Shown here: positions 60,009-64,000 of the stretch, one piece after another
Numbering within the stretch: position 1 is the stretch's first letter
How the letters are laid out: the number at the start of each line of letters is the position of its first letter
Origin: Holothuria scabra
Taxonomy: Eukaryota > Echinodermata > Holothuroidea > Aspidochirotida > Holothuriidae
Assembly (NCBI GenBank): GCA_037179385.1
Contig: CM074185.1
Location: 5,637,371 to 5,701,370, forward strand
Reading direction: 5' to 3'
Length of the DNA stretch: 64,000 nucleotides
Notes under the pieces: generated by a model
What the model saw: only the letters and a program-made list of their open reading frames with translations
What the model was told of the DNA's origin: nothing
The model's database searches: none
Made by a program: the position numbers and the translations under genes

Positions 60009-60938
60009 GTGAATCATATCTCTCAAATATGCACAGATGATCAACTTCGAAGCCAGGTTAAGAGGTTCTGGGAACTAGATCATTTTTACGCAAAGGAAGA
60101 TGAAACTGTTGGAGAGTCAGTGGAGGACAAAAGGGTCCGATCCATTATCGAAGCCACAGTACACTTGAAGGAAGGTCACTACAAGATGGGCATGCCGTGG
60201 AAGAACTTCCCCCCTGACCTGTCGGATAATCGAGGTATGGCTATGTCACGACTTCTTGGTTTGAAACGTCGATTTCGAAGAGACGCAGGTTTATACGAAC
60301 GGTACAAGACTCAGGTCAAAGACTACCTAGACAAGGGTTATGCAAGAGAGGTTCCGGAGTCAGCTATCACGTGCGAAGGTGAACCAGTTTGGTATCTTCC
60401 TCATCATCCGGTCATCAACCCCAAGAAACCAGGCAAAGTCCGGGTAGTGTTTGAATGTGCAGCAGAGTTTGAAGGTAAAAGTCTTAACACTCAATTACTT
60501 CGGGGACCAGACTTCACCAACAATTTAGTCGGGGTCTTAACTCGGTGTAGACAGGGGAAAATTGGTCTCATAGGTGACGTAGAAGCAATGTTCCATCAGG
60601 GTAGGGGTTCACCCAAAGAGACCAAGATGCTTTAATGTCTGTGGTGGCAGGATGGTGATATATTAAAACCAATTAAACATTTTCAGATGACAGTTCACCT
60701 GTCCGGTGCTACCTCCTTCCCCAGCTGTACCAGCTTCGCTCTCCGAAGAATCGCAGAATACAACGCGTCAGATTTTAGTAAGGACATTGTTAATAACGTT
60801 CACCAGAATACCTATGTAGATGATTGCTTAAAGTCCGTTAAAAGTGTAACAGAAGCCAAACGATTATTTCCCCAACTTTGTGAAATGCTGGCAAGAGGTA
60901 GCTTCAGATTAAAAAAAATGGATAAGAAACCATCCTGA
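60009..60938 (+). pseudogene. BEL/Pao reverse transcriptase relic
   Basis: The 208-codon frame 60009-60635 covers the region before RT and its N-terminus: HYKMGMPWKNFPPDLSDNRG, VWYLPHHPVINPKKPGKVRV and VFECAAEFEGKSLN, a characteristic BEL/Pao motif (VFD.AA). Then come TQLLRGPDFTNNLVGVL and IGDVEAMFHQ. A stop at about 60633 and a frameshift follow. The second part 60687-60938 has SFALRRIAEYNA, the catalytic TYVDDCLKSV (60810-60839) and a stop near 60936. Confidence 0.82.
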
Positions 60939-61019
60939 GGTTCCAGCTTGTGTCCCAAATACAGAAATAGCCAAGTCTGCAATCGACTGTGATTTGAATC
61001 ACATGCCCATTGAACGGAC

Positions 61020-61545
61020 ATAAGGGGTGTCATGGGACACAAAGACAGATGAGTTCACCTTTCAAGGAACTCCTGATATAGCACAGCCAACTAGGAGGGG
61101 GATATTGTCTGCAACTAGCTCCTTGTTCGATCCTTTGGGATCTGTTGCCCCCTTCACCCTGAGAGCTAAAATGATTTTGCAGGACCTTTGTGCTTAGCAG
61201 CTTACTAGGGATGAACTAGCTGGCGAACTAAGAGAGCAAAGATGGCGTGAGTGGTTGTTAGAGTCCCACCACTTAGAAAGTATTAAGATTAAAAGATGTT
61301 TGAAACCGACGTGTGAAGGTTGGAACTTATGGCAGCGGTTATGGCAACTGAGCTAGGGAAGTTTATAACGGACGAACTACATATACCTGTTGAAAATGTT
61401 ATCTTTTGGACTGATTCTAAGTCAGGGTTAAAATATATAAGAAATGATAGTAAAAGATTTCGTGTTTTTGTTGCAAGCAGAGTAGCAATGATACACAGAT
61501 TAAGTGGCGTCAGCCAATGGAAGTAAGTTGACAATGAATCTAACC
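61020..61545 (+). pseudogene. BEL/Pao RNase H relic
   Basis: After [20 protein letters not shown] (about 61096-61155), the RT/RNase H connection typical of BEL, comes ELMAAVMATELGKFITDELH then VIFWTDSKSGLKYIRND. The second of these carries the expected RNase H acidic residues (E in ELMAA, D in WTDS). Stops at about 61196 and 61510 interrupt. Confidence 0.72.
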
Positions 61546-61839
61546 CGACGGGTGATGGATCCCGAGATCCGAAGGCGCATGAAATTCACAACAATTGCAG
61601 GTGGCTGAATGGACCGGACTTTCTTTGGAAGGATGAAGGCTGCTGGTCAATTTTGAGGGAAGATTTAACTGAAGGTGACACACCGGTAGTTTCAGACGAT
61701 TGCCCGGCAGACCCAGAATTAAAGCAGAACCGCGTATGTATGGTAGTGACTGATGAGAACAGTGATAGAAAAATATTCCACATGGAATCGTCTACTGCGA
61801 GGCGTAGCGTGGTTGCTTCGATGCAAGAAATTTCTAATA

Positions 61840-63220
61840 GCTTCATTGAAAAGGGAAATTAACACCAGAGGGGACCTTTCTGTAAAGGAGTTGAAGGAAT
61901 CAGAAACTGAAATTATCAAATGGGTACAGCGACAGTTTTTCCCGGAGGCGATGGGAACTCAATGTCAATGGAAAACTCCCGCCTTCAGATAGTTAAGCCC
62001 TGTCCTTGTTGAAGGAGTGTTATGTGTCGTGGACGGTTAAGCAGGTCCCAACTGAACTATGTCTAAAAACACCCTGTACTCATCCCATCAGATCGTCACG
62101 TGACTCATCATAGGCTCATCATAGAACATCATCACTTATTGGTGGGTCACATGGGAGCTGGTAAGATTTGGACTTCTCTGCGAAACCATTATTGGATTAT
62201 GCGAGGAGGAGCTAACGTGAGAAAGGTCACCGGCAAATGTCTCGCCTGTAGGAAAAGAAATGCTTTGCCAGGGTGAGCAATACATGGCAGACCTTCCAGA
62301 ACCCCGGGTAACAGCAGAGAAACCACATTTCTCCTCTATAGGTGTCGATTTATTTGAACCACTTTTAGTCAAACGAGGCCGCAGTTTAGTTAAGACAAGG
62401 GACTGCATATTCACATGTCCGGCTATTCGAGCCGTCCACATTGAATTAGTCGATTCTATGGACACCGACTCATTCATCAATGCTTTGAGAAGGTTCATTA
62501 GCAGAGGAGGTCAACCAGAGAGAATTTTAGTGACAACGGAACCAATTTCAAAGCGGGGACAAGGAGTTAAGAGAGGCTCTAGTGGGGTTGGATGAGAACA
62601 ACATTTGCCGTCACTCAGTTAGAAAAGGCATAGAATGAAGTTTCACCCCACCCACGGCCAGCCATATGGGTGGAGTATGGGAGCGTATCATAAGGTCAGT
62701 CAGACGTGTAATGAAAGTTTTGCTAAAAGGGCAAACAGTAACGCGCAACGTACTTGAGACGACTCTGACAGAAGTGGAAGCCATTTTGAATTCCAGGCCA
62801 CTCACACAAATGGGTATTGACCCCAAAGGTAACGAACCACTGACTCCGAATCATCTTCTCTTACTGAGAGACTCACCCAATCTTTCCCCGGGTTATTTTG
62901 ACAAAATTGATGGTTATGGTAGGCGTCGTTGGCGTCAGTGTCAATTTTTGGTAAACCAGTTTTGGAAACGCTGGGTCCAAGTGTACCTCCCATTGTAACA
63001 GGAACGTGGAAAATAGTACAAAAAGTGTAGAAATTATAAGGAGAATGATTTAGCCCTCTTGGTAGAAGAAGGTATACCCAGGGGGAATATGGTCTCTCGG
63101 CAGGGTAGTACAAGTGTTCCCTGACAAAAAAGGCTTAGTCCGACAAGTTGATGTACTGGTTGGACATAAGTATTTCAGGCGTCCAATTTCAAAGCTTTGT
63201 TTACTGGAGTCTCATGACTA
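61840..63220 (+). pseudogene. BEL/Pao integrase relic
   Basis: An HHCC zinc-binding N-terminal domain is visible around 62098-62250 (HHHLLVGHMGAGK...NHYWIMRGG...CLACRKR). A catalytic core follows: SSIGVDLFEPLLVKRG with the first Asp, FTCPAIRAVHIELVDSMDTD, FINALRRFISRGGQPERIL. The second Asp region (about 62530) reads TTEPISK or, one frame over, GTNFK, so it is frame-disrupted. The third, [18 protein letters not shown], has the catalytic Glu, and the C-terminal region ([20 protein letters not shown]) is BEL-typical. Multiple frameshifts. Confidence 0.8.
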
Positions 63221-63490
63221 GAGAGAATCCAGTGCGGTTGGTAAATGTATTTTTGTGTTTGTAGCTTCGGTTGTGAAATTTACTATTGCTTTGATTGTGT
63301 TTTTGTACAATTATTTTATCTTTAATTCTTTGTCAACATGTATTACGTGATGAGGTGTGCCCCACCGGCAATTAGAAATGTAAATTAGTGAGTGGCTTTT
63401 TTGAAATTGCTATGAACATTAAATATATGTAGTTGTTTGTTAATGTTATTGAGGAATAAGTCACTGGAAGTGAACTTATTGGGACCGGTT

Positions 63491-63907
63491 TGTTGTGGCA
63501 GGTTAAGTTACCCGTAATAGGTCGTGCACGTTGCTCATGGTACGAGAACATAGTTTGCGACCTCTTAGTGTTCTTTATCTAAATGCAGTCAAGTGTTACT
63601 GCCTACGTGTTGCTAACTAGGTGCGGCTTCCTGATCGTCGTATCAGACCTTCGCAGTTCTCCACTTAGCATAATGAAACAAAGGCGGCTATCGAGAGCTA
63701 TAATTCGTGTTCAGGAGGCGCAACAACTGGTAATAATCCTTTCTACCTTATTTATTATTTCTTAGTTTTTGGGTGTTTTAGCGATAGTTTTGGCTGTACA
63801 TGTCTGAAATTATCTAGAATATCTATCCAATCTCCTGGAAACGTCGGCTTCAGTGCCGCATCCATATGTACGATGTGAATTAATCTTTAAAATGCCCGTC
63901 TTGCAGA

Positions 63908-63910
<3 letters not shown>
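63491..63910 (+). repeat. BEL 3' LTR (truncated by microsatellite)
   Basis: Begins TGTTGTGGCAGGTTAAG and follows the 5' LTR to CTTGCAGAATCAT, where TA repeats take over. Compared with the 5' copy it carries a roughly 35-bp extra piece near 63625-63668 and point differences. Confidence 0.8.
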
Positions 63911-63996
<86 letters not shown>

Positions 63997-64000
63997 ATAT
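63910..64000. repeat. TA microsatellite reaching window edge
   Basis: At least 90 bp of (TA)n with one ATTTA interruption, expanded from within the 3' LTR. Confidence 0.95.

Larger units (their letters stand above)
57064..64000 (+). mobile_element. BEL/Pao LTR retrotransposon, degenerate, runs off window
   Basis: Two matching direct repeats beginning TGTTGTGGCAGGTT (57064 and 63491) flank gag-pol relics in the BEL/Pao order: gag with zinc knuckle, aspartic protease, RT, RNase H, integrase. Frameshifts and stops occur throughout, so the copy is dead. The LTRs differ at many positions, including a segment near 63620-63670 (CGGCTTCCTGATCG...) absent from the 5' copy, which suggests an old insertion. 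The 3' LTR runs into TA repeats from 63910 to the window end. Confidence 0.85.

Overview
The window is eukaryotic and almost certainly from an invertebrate animal. It is AT-rich, genes are split into short exons by introns of up to about 14 kb, and the transposable elements are metazoan types: BEL/Pao, Penelope-like with GIY-YIG, Jockey, CR1/L2-like and L1/Tx1-like LINEs, and elements with PIF/Harbinger-like 3-bp target duplications. There is no sign of prokaryotic operons or CRISPR. A marine deuterostome or lophotrochozoan fits the lectin/CCP gene style, but the sequence alone does not fix the phylum.

Host gene (about 0.29-42.25 kb, + strand). Eleven exons read as one mosaic extracellular protein: CCP/sushi (289-477), CCP (3001-3189), CCP (7361-7558), a three-exon F-type lectin domain (18783-18896, 19263-19358, 22493-22699), two six-cysteine CCP variants (23369-23584, 26267-26482), CCP (40303-40524), Ig-like (40669-40962) and CCP (42030-42250, perhaps terminal). 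Each splice junction I could place is phase 1 and the reading frame stays open across all joins. One further CCP exon (7934-8110) keeps good splice sites and phase but has an in-frame TAA; skipping it restores a textbook Val-Ala-Leu-Gly F-lectin start. No signal peptide, transmembrane segment or kinase is visible, so the start, and perhaps the end, lie outside what I can see.

Intron insertions. The intron before the lectin exons holds a 6.76-kb element (10418-17181) with about 2.4-kb imperfect terminal inverted repeats and a TTA target duplication. The 26.5-40.3 kb intron holds a second element with the same terminal sequence (27863-35117, TAA duplication). That element contains a Jockey-type LINE on the minus strand, which is itself split by a 1.37-kb element carrying a strict 65-bp tandem array: three nested layers. 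Next to it are an AT-microsatellite region with a tRNA-Thr-like gene, and several Penelope-like fragments in both orientations with hammerhead-ribozyme-like cores and a perfect 34-bp inverted repeat. A GGTCA-rich minisatellite lies at 20.9-21.7 kb.

Right half. An L1/Tx1-like relic follows the last CCP exon (42.4-44.0 kb), then about 6 kb without recognisable content, then a 5'-truncated CR1/L2-like LINE (50.0-52.1 kb). Two possible unrelated host exons flank 55.8-56.8 kb (minus 55658-55786, plus 56806-57028). A decayed BEL/Pao LTR retrotransposon (57064 to beyond the window end) starts 35 bp after the second. Its 3' LTR runs into an AT microsatellite that reaches the window edge.
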